DNA of 64,000 bases, taken from positions 49,501,241 to 49,565,240 of the forward strand of contig CM060731.1 of NCBI GenBank assembly GCA_030704615.1. Reading direction: 5' to 3'. Position 1 is the first letter of the stretch, and every line of letters starts with the position of its first letter. The DNA is from Takakia lepidozioides (Eukaryota; Streptophyta; Takakiopsida; Takakiales; Takakiaceae). Positions 54,621 to 64,000 of this stretch are shown piece after piece. The notes under the pieces are model-generated. The model was not told where the DNA came from and did no database searches. It was given only the letters and a program-made list of their open reading frames with translations. The position numbers and the translations under genes are program-made.

Positions 54621-54848
54621 ATGGCAGAAGACTATGCACTTCAGATGGTAGAAAAGAAACGACGGGGATCTCCTATGCTTGAGAGGTTACCTCGATATCA
54701 GCCAAAGGAGGGTCAGATATTTTCGGGTAGTGCTCAATCATCTCCGTCAACCAGTGACAAGACTCGGGCTCGCACACGGAGTCCTTCACGAGACTCTCAC
54801 CGTCAGAAGGGTGTTCAATCACAAAGGTTTGCTAATCCTAAACAGTAA
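54621..54848 (+). CDS. Short basic ORF before the 3' LTR
   Basis: 75 residues, Arg/Ser/Pro-rich (KTRARTRSPSRDSHRQKG). It probably forms the basic C-terminal tail of extra ORF 2 after a stop at 54552. Function unknown. Confidence 0.4.
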   Translation: MAEDYALQMVEKKRRGSPMLERLPRYQPKEGQIFSGSAQSSPSTSDKTRARTRSPSRDSHRQKGVQSQRFANPKQ

Positions 54849-54870
54849 ACCGTGAGGACACGACTTTTTG

Positions 54871-54887
54871 AGAGGGGGAGGGGTAAA
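54871..54887 (+). other. Polypurine tract
   Basis: AGAGGGGGAGGGGTAAA stands directly before the 3' LTR, the normal site of plus-strand DNA priming. Confidence 0.85.
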
Positions 54888-55769
54888 TGTTAGAGGGCTG
54901 CTTGGGACTTAGACGCTTTTACGGGTTCTGTGGGGTACCCTTAATTTTTGCGCAGACTGAGACCAACAGGAGCCTTAGGGGTGGCAGCAGCAGACTTTAG
55001 GGGGGTTACACAGCCCGACACAGCCTTACACAGCCCGTCACAGCCAGTCACAGCCGTCACAGCCAACACAGCCCGACACAGCCAATCACAGCCCGCCACA
55101 GCTTCGCACAGCCAGTCACAGCTCGGCACAGCTTGTCACAGTACATGGGGAACATTTATCATTGGCAGGGAACAACGGTGAGGGAACGACATCTGCAGAA
55201 GGAACGTGTTACTTCAGGGATGACGGTTAATTAGTTAGGTGGTTAGAACAGCTTGCGGGCAGATAAGGGGAGCGGCAACGGAAAGGGGGAGTTCACGAAG
55301 AGCGCTGGTGGGTGAGGGGAAGAGAGAATCAGGCGGAAAGCAAGAACGAGAGCAGAAAGAAGGAGAAAAGATGAACAGTAGATGCTTATTTCATGCAGAG
55401 CTGTAGTGATATTGTAGGGCGGATTAGAGTCACCTTGACATTGGCCTAAGTACCTGATAAATCGTAATCTGATACTTATTCGATACAAGCACACTGTGTA
55501 GAGAGACATGAGTGAAGCTGTGAAATGAATGCATGATTAACTGGAACTAAGAAGATACTAAAGCAATCTGATGCTTCAGTATCAGATAAGGTAAATTGAT
55601 AACATGAAGGCAAGAAGAAATACAAATGGGAAGCATAACCATGATTCACTAGCTGCAGGTCATGACTGATTGTACTGAGCGGGCTGAGTGCTTAGAGATA
55701 TCCAACTCTTCTATCTTGGAGTTTCCACCTCGGATAGCGAAGGGATGGGTGAGTAAAAGCCGTTCGACA
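54888..55769 (+). mobile_element. 3' LTR of the 12.5-kb element
   Basis: Matches the 5' LTR with few substitutions but with a longer CACAGCC tract (55012-55140), which explains most of the 60-bp difference in length. Confidence 0.9.
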
Positions 55770-55774
55770 TTCCT

Positions 55775-58700
55775 TTACGAAGGGGTGCTAGTGAGGTTTC
55801 AACAACATTCATGCCGGTCGCTTTGGGCTCCATTTGGACTCTCCACAACGAGGACATACGAACATGTCCAAATGTACATAGATGCTAAACCAGCTTATGT
55901 CTGCAGTGTGGAGATTTTAGAGTGGTCTCTGAAAACGAGCAGGAGCAACTAAGCAACCAGTCTGACACAATTTTTGAAAGAAGGCATTGGGATACCATGT
56001 AGCATGGGGAGGATGAAGGCATGCATGGGGGATGGAGGGCGATACCATGCATGAGGGCAGGATGGGAGAAGGGATGGGGATGCGCGTGAGGGCAGGTCTC
56101 ATGTCATGGAAGCAGGAACATGAGGCGCGGGAAGGCGTGTCGCGCGGCAGCGAGCGGGCGATGGAGGCGGGGGTGGGCGTGGGGTGGCGGGGGGTCTGCT
56201 GGCTGAACCGGCTCTCTCGCATTCAACTCCCGGGCCTGATCTATTACTTGCCCATCACATGATGTACCTTTGATTGGGAGGGCTGGTGGGCCCCCATATA
56301 CTAAATATGCTGCAGGAAAATGCCACCTAAGCCCGCCTGAACTCCTGTTGTGGGTCGAGGCAAGGTTGTGCAAAATGTGGGTAGCCTTCCCTCCCTCTCT
56401 CTCTCTCCTCCAAAAAAATAAAAGTAAATAATTTTTTTGGCATGGACTAATTTGATCACTCCTCTTTTGGGGTTGGAAATCTATTGTCGACTGGACAGAT
56501 GGCAAGGGCAGGGCGTAATTGGCAGGAGAAAATGGAGGCCGGGTTGGCCTCACACGATGGACCTTTTGATGGGGAGTGATTTGGTTATGGGGTAGGACGT
56601 AGCCCAGAATATACTGTCGGGAATACCACCTAATAAGTCTGCCTGAACTCATTGTGGTGGGTTCCAGGCAACACTCGGCCTAAACTTTTCCAAACAATTT
56701 GGCCAATTCCAAAAAAAACAATTGAACATTGTGGGGGCATCAGTGGCATGGCATCCACTTCTTGTTATCCCCTTTATTGATGTTTCTATTATCCCCTAAT
56801 GGACAACGCGACCCATCAGAAATCAGAAATCGATTTGCCACGATGGCAAATCGTTGGATGACCTCGGATGAAAAAACTTTCTGAATGGAAGTTGTGAGCT
56901 GTGACGTCATGCACCTCCATGTCTTTATGGCACCCTAAAATAATAAAAGCACTGCCGTCAGTAAATTTTTTAGTGTGCAGGGGTACCCAATTCAGGGCCC
57001 TCCAGCAGCTTTGACCTACCGATGTGGCAGGATATGGGTGGTTGTACCAATAAAATTTCATTTTGCATGTAGATCGGTTAGAAAATTCATCTATGCATGT
57101 AGATAGGCTAGAATGCTTCCAAATTTTTTGTCGTAGTGAGTTTCCACGCAAGGAACAATATGACCAGAGGAGTTCACCTTGTGATGAAAATTTGGACACA
57201 TTTGAGGTCAATTGTAATGGATGGTCTTTTTGACCCACCAATTTTCCCATACAAAGCAACCCTCATGTGGTTTTGGAATTTGGTTCTGGAATTTTGGCCC
57301 AAGGTGCTCTACATGCCAGGCAATTAGAGTGTGGGTATGTTGTATCAATGAAAATTCATTTTGCTAGGCCAATTGATTGGTCAAACCATTTTTTCACTCC
57401 AAAACTAGAGCAGAGTAAAAATTTACAGCTTGCATTTTTGTTATAATCTTTGTAATGACATGGTGAAATCAAATGAAATTTTTACAGTAGGTTCCTGAAG
57501 TAGGTAGGATTACTTTCATACGGTTCATCCCCCTGGATGTTTGTCAAATGTCAGATATACCCTCAAACATGAGGGCATGTTCCGTTTTGGAATGGGCCCA
57601 CCAAAAACGGGCTTGTCCTTTAGGGGTTAAAGATGGTTGAAGCTCCACTCCACATTTTTAAAGGGGGCTTTGCTTGCGGAGGTGGAAGAAACCACGAAGA
57701 ATTAGCCGCCCCGCCCCCCCCCTTAGGTATACTCTTTGGGGGCAGTGGTGGAGCTTTCTAGAAGGGGGGCCCCACCACCTCATCCTACATTGGCAAAACT
57801 CTAGAAGGATGGCCCACCGCCCCTCCACCTCTCGTATCCTACTTCTATGCTCTCCTCTACACATGGCCTCACATATGAGCCATTCCCATGCCCAATGGCC
57901 TCCATCCCCACCGCTCCATTGCTCTCCCTTTTTTCGTCCTTGACATAACCCTTACCAGAATTTGGGACCCCATACCCACAATAGGTTTCTTCAAAAAGTT
58001 TGGAAATTTGCACCTCCTAAGTTTGGATATGGCATACGCGATGTGGTAGGTTGCTATTAATCATTCCACCACTACATTGAAATTTGTGGCCCCCAATGGA
58101 AGGAAATTTAGGAAACTGATCCACTTTTGCGGTTGAAACTTGAAAGTTAACCACCACAACGGCATGGGACCTCAATTTGAAGTCATTATAATAATATATT
58201 TCCACATTGGGAGTTCTGCCCGCTTTGGAGGTGTGATGCCTAAATAGACTAGACACAATGTTATTCGGTTTGGAATGTGTGGATGACTCATGGTTGTAGG
58301 TAGTTGCACTAATTTTGGTGCAATATGATATAAAAAATGGCCAAACTGCTTAAAACCACTTAAGGGGATTGAGGGTTAATAAATGACAGGAAATGGGTGG
58401 GTTGGGGAATCCATTTGCTTTGCAAGGTGTTTGGACGGAGACCTCTTCGTTATAATGCATAAACCCATGCCAACTCTTATAAGAAAAAAGTTAGGGCATC
58501 CATTTCAAATCAAATTTAAGTCTTTAAATTGAACTTGGATGCTTAGATGCATTGTGATGCTTAAAATTAGCTTAGGGCTTAGATTCTCCTTCCTCTCCCT
58601 GTGAGCTAGAGGATGGGGGAATGTAACTCGTTAAAGCTATAAGCGCGAGTGAAGAGAAGATCTATTGCAGAGAATACTATCCGATGCTTTGCCGCGCCGA

Positions 58701-59350
58701 CACCCTAATAGACATCCACCCAAGCCGTCTTTCCATCACACATAGTACTCCACCTTCCAGCTCCTACACACCACACCAGCTTGTACACTTCAATGAAACC
58801 CAAAGAATACCGCCCCAATTTCCAGCATGGGAAACCTTTTATTCAGAAGCCAACACTAAGTCACTACCACGTGTCGTCACTTTAGAGACAGAACACCACA
58901 TCCTACAATCCCAACCGCCAATAGGATCAACAATTAATCTCATTTAAGGTGTATCTCCGACGGTATATCTTAGATATAATGTCAAGTAGCTTTCAACAGC
59001 TCTCTACATAAGAGATGACGATTCCATAAAGGTTGAGAAATTCGGAATGCATATGAAGAGAAAATCTGAAGCAACCAGATCCAAATGTGATTGTTGAAAT
59101 CAAACATAGACTTGGAAGTTGGGAGCAAAAGATCAAGCCTACGAAATCATCAAGGTCCCAAATAGCTGAGCCCAATAGGGAGCTGAAAAGTAGAGGGACA
59201 AGAACTTAGAAAGTCTCAACCCAAATAAGGAGAACTTAGAAACGTCATGGTGGGAGTTGCAAGTTGCCCCCATCTTTCAGGCCTAGATGGGGATGAAAAA
59301 CCTGTTGTGCAGGAAAAATCCCAACCCTTACAACAATGGTCAGTCCAGTA
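55775..59350. other. 3.6 kb without a recognisable gene
   Basis: Contains a CT-rich run (56390-56410), a C run (57712-57722), and a perfect 10-bp hairpin CGATTTGCCA/TGGCAAATCG with a 3-nt loop at 56831-56853. The open frames at 56104-56652 and 58684-58947 show no known motif. The sequence is probably old transposon debris. Confidence 0.4.
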
Positions 59351-59760
59351 TCACAAAAATACAAAGCGATAAAGAGAAACAACTTCTTTAATGCTACAAC
59401 GAAAGATTGACGCTAATGAACACAAAACATCAGCTCCATCTCCTCCAACCAGCTGTAAGATCAGCCACAAGTGAGTCTTCTTGGGTGACATTTCCACCCT
59501 CCTCCCTTCTACATTAACACATGTTAAATCAAACTGAGGCCTGGAGTGTAGTAGATCAACAATAGATATAATGTCCTCAACCATTTCTTTGACATAATGG
59601 TGTTGTGGTAGCCTTGTTGCCTGCAACCATCTCATAAATCAGATATGGTCTTTCTATACGTGTCTTGGCCTTAGACTTTATTGCATTATGTTGAACTTTA
59701 ACGCAAACGATCTGACCTGCTGTAAAGGTGGAAGGATAAACGACCTCATGTTATATTGTT
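59351..59760 (-). pseudogene. Possible retroelement fragment
   Basis: On the minus strand from 59745, FTAGQIVCVKVQHNAIKSKA and KTRIERPYLIYEMVAG resemble the C-terminal domain that follows gypsy integrase cores (a KVGD...VxxGPYLI-type pattern). Downstream frames are broken. Weak call. Confidence 0.35.
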
Positions 59761-60149
59761 TAGCATGAGTAATTTGGAAATGAACTATATTTGGCCTCAT
59801 CTAACACTGTAGAGTGGTGGGCTTGTAACTTTGAAACATATGACTTCGAGTCCTCAGGTTTAGCAACTAGAAAAGAAGAAGAAGGCTCTGACCAAAACCG
59901 GCGTAACTAAGAGCCACTTCGCCTCATGGCTACTGCCCCTTTTCAGGGGTGGGCCCTATAAAGGTTTAGCAATTAGTACATGATTAAGAGATGTATGATG
60001 TTATGGAGAGACACGCGGTCTACCATACAAAAAATCAAAGGGGGAGCGGTGGGTACTAGCACATGTGAACATGAGTCCTATAAGAGCATGCCCAACAGAG
60101 GCTCACTAAACTACCGCGCTATCACTATGCTCGTGAGGCATATGGTGAG

Positions 60150-60225
60150 GCAGACAAGTTAGATAGCGCGTCGGCTATATCAAGGGAAAGGTCTCCGGTT
60201 CAAATCTGGTCGTAGGCTCTGTGGA
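60150..60225 (+). other. tRNA-like SINE head candidate
   Basis: GGTTCAAATCT at 60197-60207 fits the internal B box of RNA polymerase III genes. TTAGATAGCGCG about 38 bases upstream is a poor A box. No anticodon stem can be drawn with confidence, so a degenerate SINE is more likely than a tRNA gene. Confidence 0.35.
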
Positions 60226-60239
60226 AAAAAACTTACTTA

Positions 60240-60880
60240 GATGACATTGGACACTTGGGCCAACGGCAAAGGCTACCCTAGAGGTTGCATTTGGGCCTCG
60301 ACATAGGAGACGCACTTTGATACATAGGGGATTGCCCCGGGTTCATAGGAGATTGGACTTGGGCTTAGATGACAGTGGACAAATGGGGCTCTACATGGGA
60401 GATGCACTTGGATACATGAATAGAAGATTGCACTTGGGCTTAGATGGGCCTCGACACAGGAGACGCATTTGGATACATAAGAAATTGCACTTGGTCTTAG
60501 ATTTTAATTCTTCACATATGGGCCAAATGGCATAGGCTACACTAGAGGTCGCACTTGGGCCTCGACATAGGAGACGCACTGCCCGGATACATAAAAGATC
60601 TTACACTTGGGCTTAGATGACACTGGACAATTGGGCCAACGGCACAGGCTACCCTAGAGGTCGTGCTTGGACCTCGACATAGGAGACGCAGTGGGATACA
60701 TAGAAAATCTTACACTTGAGCTTAGATGACAGTGGACACTTAGGCCAATGGCACAGGCTACCCTAGAGGTCGCATTTGGGCCTCGACATAGGAGCCACAC
60801 TTGGATACATAGGGGATTGCACGTAGACTTAGGTGACACTTGACACTTGGGCCAACGGCACAGGCTACCCTAGTATTGAT
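60240..60880 (+). repeat. Tandem array of about 100-bp units
   Basis: The phrases GATGACA(C/G)TGGACA(C/A), TTGGGCCAACGGCACAGGCT, ACCCTAGAGGTCGCA and CCTCGACATAGGAGACGCA recur in the same order about six times, some copies truncated. The same unit, inverted and more diverged, is at 8290-8620 in the hAT-like element. Confidence 0.8.
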
Positions 60881-61012
60881 TATTTAATAGATAATATATA
60901 TTCAATAATTGAAAAGTTGATTTTGTTTATGATTATTCATCCTTCACTAATTAGGATTAGTATCCATGAAACACAATCATCCATCAAGTTATCCATCAAA
61001 TCATCCATGTTT

Positions 61013-62760
61013 TATTGAATCTCCAATTGCAACAAACATGGGCATATATACAAGCACTGTGTACATATGGCTTGTGTAAGTTTAAGGGTGAAGTCAGATT
61101 GCTGGTAGCTAACCCAGAACGCATTACCATCACTATACGGAAAGGCCAAGTCCTCGCTAGGCTCACTGCTTCTCCCTTGTCTGAGTTGGCCTCTGTTCAG
61201 AAAGGCCTCAGTCTTCATGACATTGGCTTGGTGGATTCTCCTATTGATCAACTTCAAGCCTTTGCTTCGTAGTCCAGCTCCACTAATAACTCCACATTCA
61301 CTCCCGAGCAGGAGCAACATTTCCAGCAGATTTTGAGAGAGATCAAAGTTGGGAATCATCTCACCCCTCAGCAGATCAGCCGCTTGCATGTGTTTCTCCG
61401 AGACAATCTCGATATCTTTAGTAAGGGACCCCGTGACTTAGGCCGCACTACCCTTCTTGATCATGACATCATAACAGAAGGTAAGCCTATCAAACAACAT
61501 GCCTATATGGAGAGTGTACGTGATCAATGAAAAGTAATTCAAGAGGAGATTCCAAGATGCTTGATGCGGGCATGATTACACCCTCCATATCTCCGTGGGC
61601 AAGTCCCATTGTCTTGGTAGGCAAGAATGATGGGTCTACCTGTTTTTGTGTGGATTTTAGGCGATTGAATGCTATCACTAACAAGGATGTTTACCCTTAT
61701 GCATTAATGAGACTCTTGACCAGCTTAATGGTGCCACGATCTTCTCTTCATTGGACTTAGCATCAGGTTTTTGGCAAGTTCCCTTGACATCTGCTGCTAA
61801 AGAAAAAACTGCCTTCACCTGCAGGATGGGCCTCTTCTAGTTTGAAACAATGCCCTTCGGGCTTTGTAATGCCACTGCCACTTTCCAAAGACACAGGGAC
61901 GTCGTCTTAGGCAACCTTTGTTGGGAGTGCGCTTTGATTTACATAGATGACATAAACATTTATTCTACAATGTTTGATGCTCATCTGCTGGACTTACAGA
62001 GGGTCGTATGCAGGCTATGTGCTGCAGGCCTCAAGGTTAAAGCCAAGAAATGTAACTTGTGTATGCAGGAGCAACTCCATTTTTTGGGACATCTGCTTTC
62101 TGCTGTTGGCATCAGTCCTGACCCAAGTAAAATACATGTTGTTTACGACTATCCTATCCCTTGCAACAAAACGTGTGTCAAGGCCTTTCTAGGCTTGGGA
62201 TCATACTATCGTCATTTCATTTTTCAGTTTGGCAAGCTAGCTACTCCTTTCACTAGATTGTTGTCCAAAGATGTTCACTTTGTGTGGGGCGAGTGTGGGG
62301 CACTGTGCAGAGACTTCTGCCTTTGATAAACTCAAAATTGCATTAACCTCGACCCCTGTGCTTGCTTACCCTGATTTCACCTTACCCTTTCTCCTGTAAA
62401 CTGATGCCAATGACTTGGCTACTTCTGCAATATTGAGCCAGATTCAAAATGGCAAGGAGCATGCCATTGCATATGCTTCTCGCCGCCTTGACAAGCACGA
62501 GCGTAACTACTCTATCACTGACAAGGAAGGACTTGCAGTTATCTTTGGGGTCAAATATTTTAGGCAATACTTGCAAGGATGTCAGTTTACAATTGAGACT
62601 GATCATTTACCATTGAAGATCTTGCTTACTCCTCATGAACTAACTAGGCGTTTGGCTAGATGGGTTCTGATTTGACAGGGCTATGACTTCAAGATATCTT
62701 ATAAGAGAGGCAAAGACGACATCAATGCTGATGCTTTGACTCGTGGGGAAACCAAAACAC
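61013..62760 (+). pseudogene. pol: Decayed gypsy pol: reverse transcriptase and RNase H
   Basis: After a protease-side remnant (VANPERITITIRKGQVLARL) comes the RT with MITPSISPWASPIVLVGK, FCVDFRRLNAITNKDVYPYA, SLDLASGFWQVPL, MPFGLCNATATFQRHRD and the intact catalytic ALIYIDDINIYS (about 61935-61970). The thumb has KAFLGLGSYYRHFIFQFGKL. RNase H has TDANDLATSAILSQIQNGKE, AYASRRLDKHERNYSITDKE and IETDHLPLKILLTPHELTRR, then YKRGKDDINADALTRGE. At least five stops or frameshifts. No LTR, gag or integrase is attached. Confidence 0.85.
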
Positions 62761-63312
62761 CTGACCCCTATACTACTCTAAACGATCTGTTCCTATTGCT
62801 TTACGACCATCTTTGTTATCTACTATGCATGTTTCTGATCCTTTTGCCTTGTGTCATCTGGACTATCCTTATGTTCCTCCTAATATGCTTGACACCTGGG
62901 ATTTAGTTCAATTTGATGTTGGTTGAGTTTCCTGACTGGTTCTGGTATGGATTCAAGGCTGGCAATCTGCAGCAGACTCTGTCTCTCTCCCTTACCTTAG
63001 AACTGTTCATCTTTCCTGGCATCTACACTATTTTGTTTCCAAACCAAGGGATTGAGCTGCTCTCTACAACCTGTTTACTTACTCATAGGCAGCCATTTGA
63101 AAAAAGAAGTTGGGAATTCTGAGAGGAAGATAACAGGGGCGGACACTTCCTTCTCACCTGCACTAACCTACTATTGTGTGGCCATGCGTGATGTAGGCAT
63201 GGATGATCTAGCGTACGATGCTCTCCTCCACAGGTGCAAAGCCGACACCCACCTTAGTGGCATATCCAAGCTACTCATGAAGCAAGTCAACTATCACTTA
63301 CCCTGTAGACCA
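62761..63312. other. Tail of the gypsy fragment and unassigned DNA
   Basis: Broken frames such as LCHLDYPYVPPNMLDTWDL may continue the element. Around 63175-63305 a short readable piece (VGMDDLAYDALLHRCKADTH) does not match anything I know. Confidence 0.3.
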
Positions 63313-63733
63313 CACTACAGCAAATGGGGGAGGTTTGCGACGCCAGCCGCGCCCCCACGCCCCGCTGGCGTGACACTAACCCCGCGGCGTTTTTTTGCGA
63401 TGCCCCGGCGTCGCAATCCCCTGCTGTGACGCCCTTGCGACACCCTACCGTCGCAAGGTGGCATGAAGGGGAAATGGGGCCCCCCGCTGCGACGGATTTT
63501 TTTTTCTTGCGACGCCATACCAATAAAAAAGAAAAAAAAATGTTGCAACGCCAAAAGCGTCACTGAGGGCGCCACAGTGCCTCTGCGACGCTGGGGCGTC
63601 GCCAAAATGGGGGTTTGTTGTTGTTTTTTTTTTTTTTTTTTTGGGCTTTGCGGCCCTCAACGTCACAAAAGCGTCGCTGGGGGCGTCCCGCGCTCAACGT
63701 TACGATGCCAGGGGTCGCAACGGTGTTGTAGTA
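63313..63733. mobile_element. Small CACTA-type element, non-coding
   Basis: Left end CACTACAGCAAATGG, right end complement TACTACAACACCGTTGCG, so the terminal repeats share xACTACA(G/A)CA. The interior is dense in TTGCGACG and GGCGTCGC motifs on both strands, as in the subterminal repeats of CACTA (En/Spm) elements. At about 420 bp it has no transposase. A 3-bp target duplication is not evident (CCA against AGC), and the first base of the right end differs from the C expected. Confidence 0.6.
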
Positions 63734-63936
63734 AGCTTAGATCATCACAATGACATCGTTTGGGGCGCTTAACGGTGGAGCTGCAACAACGGCGACGACG
63801 CTGGGGCTGGGCACCAAGGCTGTGGAGGTTGCAACTCCCCGACGTCACAAGAGGGACCCCCCTTAGAAGGAACTTGAAAGAAATCTTGATATGTATATAT
63901 ATATTTAGATTGCTTTTGTGATACATAGATGTATCG

Positions 63937-64000
63937 TAGGTGTGTTGGTTAGTCTGTAGTGTCTTAGGAATGTTATAACGTGGAGGTCCTAGGTTCAAGT
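63937..64000 (+). other. tRNA-like SINE head candidate cut by the window end
   Basis: TTGGTTAGTCTGTAG (A-box-like, about 63944) and TAGGTTCAAGT (B-box-like, at the very end) are about 45 bases apart. The B box is cut off at 64000, so the call cannot be completed. Confidence 0.3.

Larger units (their letters stand above)
43236..55774 (+). mobile_element. Complete 12.5-kb Ty3/gypsy element with target duplication TTCCT
   Basis: The LTRs at 43241-44062 and 54888-55769 are nearly identical except for the length of a CACAGCC-type tandem repeat (822 against 882 bp). The element is flanked by TTCCT at 43236-43240 and 55770-55774. A primer site follows the left LTR and a polypurine tract precedes the right one. 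Interior order: 5' ORFs, gag, a 0.4-kb inverted segment, protease, RT, RNase H, integrase, and then about 3.5 kb of further open frames. Size, primer site and extra ORFs resemble the Tat/Ogre type of plant gypsy elements. High LTR similarity means a recent insertion. Confidence 0.93.

Noticed and set aside
56104-56652. Minus-strand open frame of 182 codons
   Set aside because: Composition-driven frame in GC-rich simple sequence; no recognisable domain.

Overview
This is nuclear DNA from a land plant. Genes are split by GT-AG introns, and the recognisable ones belong to plant families: O-fucosyltransferase, Mpv17/PMP22, SURNod19, dienelactone hydrolase, ARF GTPase, and PLS-class PPR proteins with a DYW tail. 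Many near-identical PPR modules, a SURNod19 gene and very large Ty3/gypsy elements fit a seed-free lineage (moss, lycophyte or fern) better than a flowering plant. The species cannot be named from the sequence.

Layout. 1-830: 3' end of a LINE lying in an intron of an O-fucosyltransferase gene (minus strand, first exon 910-1502). 4822-6860: an apparently intact four-exon Mpv17/PMP22-like gene. 7711-9530: a hAT-like element. 10134-12800: a broken gypsy element (LTR, tRNA-Met primer site, gag, protease) ending in a foldback palindrome fused to an inverted integrase piece. 13384-16530: PPR remnants and unidentified exons. 17906-29488: an 11.6-kb LTR element carrying captured host-gene fragments, gag, protease, a complete set of C5 DNA methyltransferase motifs, reverse transcriptase, RNase H, integrase and a PHD finger. 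29590-30934: the 3' part of a chromovirus (minus). 30935-31520: a diverged relative of the LTR at 29134. 31896-33539: a SURNod19-like gene (minus). 34111-34413: a textbook hAT MITE just upstream of a TATA box and a 3'-truncated dienelactone hydrolase gene (34683 to about 37303), which runs into a 5'-truncated ARF GTPase (37511-38254). 38320-40161 and 41453-43090: two decayed PPR genes, tail to tail. 43241-55769: a complete 12.5-kb gypsy element with a perfect 5-bp target duplication. 55775-64000: mostly unassigned sequence with a tandem repeat array, a decayed gypsy pol, a small CACTA-type element and two tRNA-like SINE-head candidates.

Most interesting is the 17906-29488 element. It joins a DNA-methylation writer (C5 methyltransferase between protease and RT) and a probable chromatin reader (PHD finger after integrase) to a retrotransposon. 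The position where a tRNA primer site should lie instead holds a sequence perfectly complementary, over 16 nt, to a hairpin loop inside its own LTR, which suggests self-priming. A diverged LTR copy at 30935 keeps the same loop and shows compensatory changes in the surrounding stems. The copy here is broken by frameshifts, so intact relatives would be needed to test function.

Small inversions recur in the window: a 0.4-kb segment in gag of the 43-kb element bounded by 8-bp inverted repeats, an 84-bp inversion in a PPR gene, and the foldback at 11676-12272.
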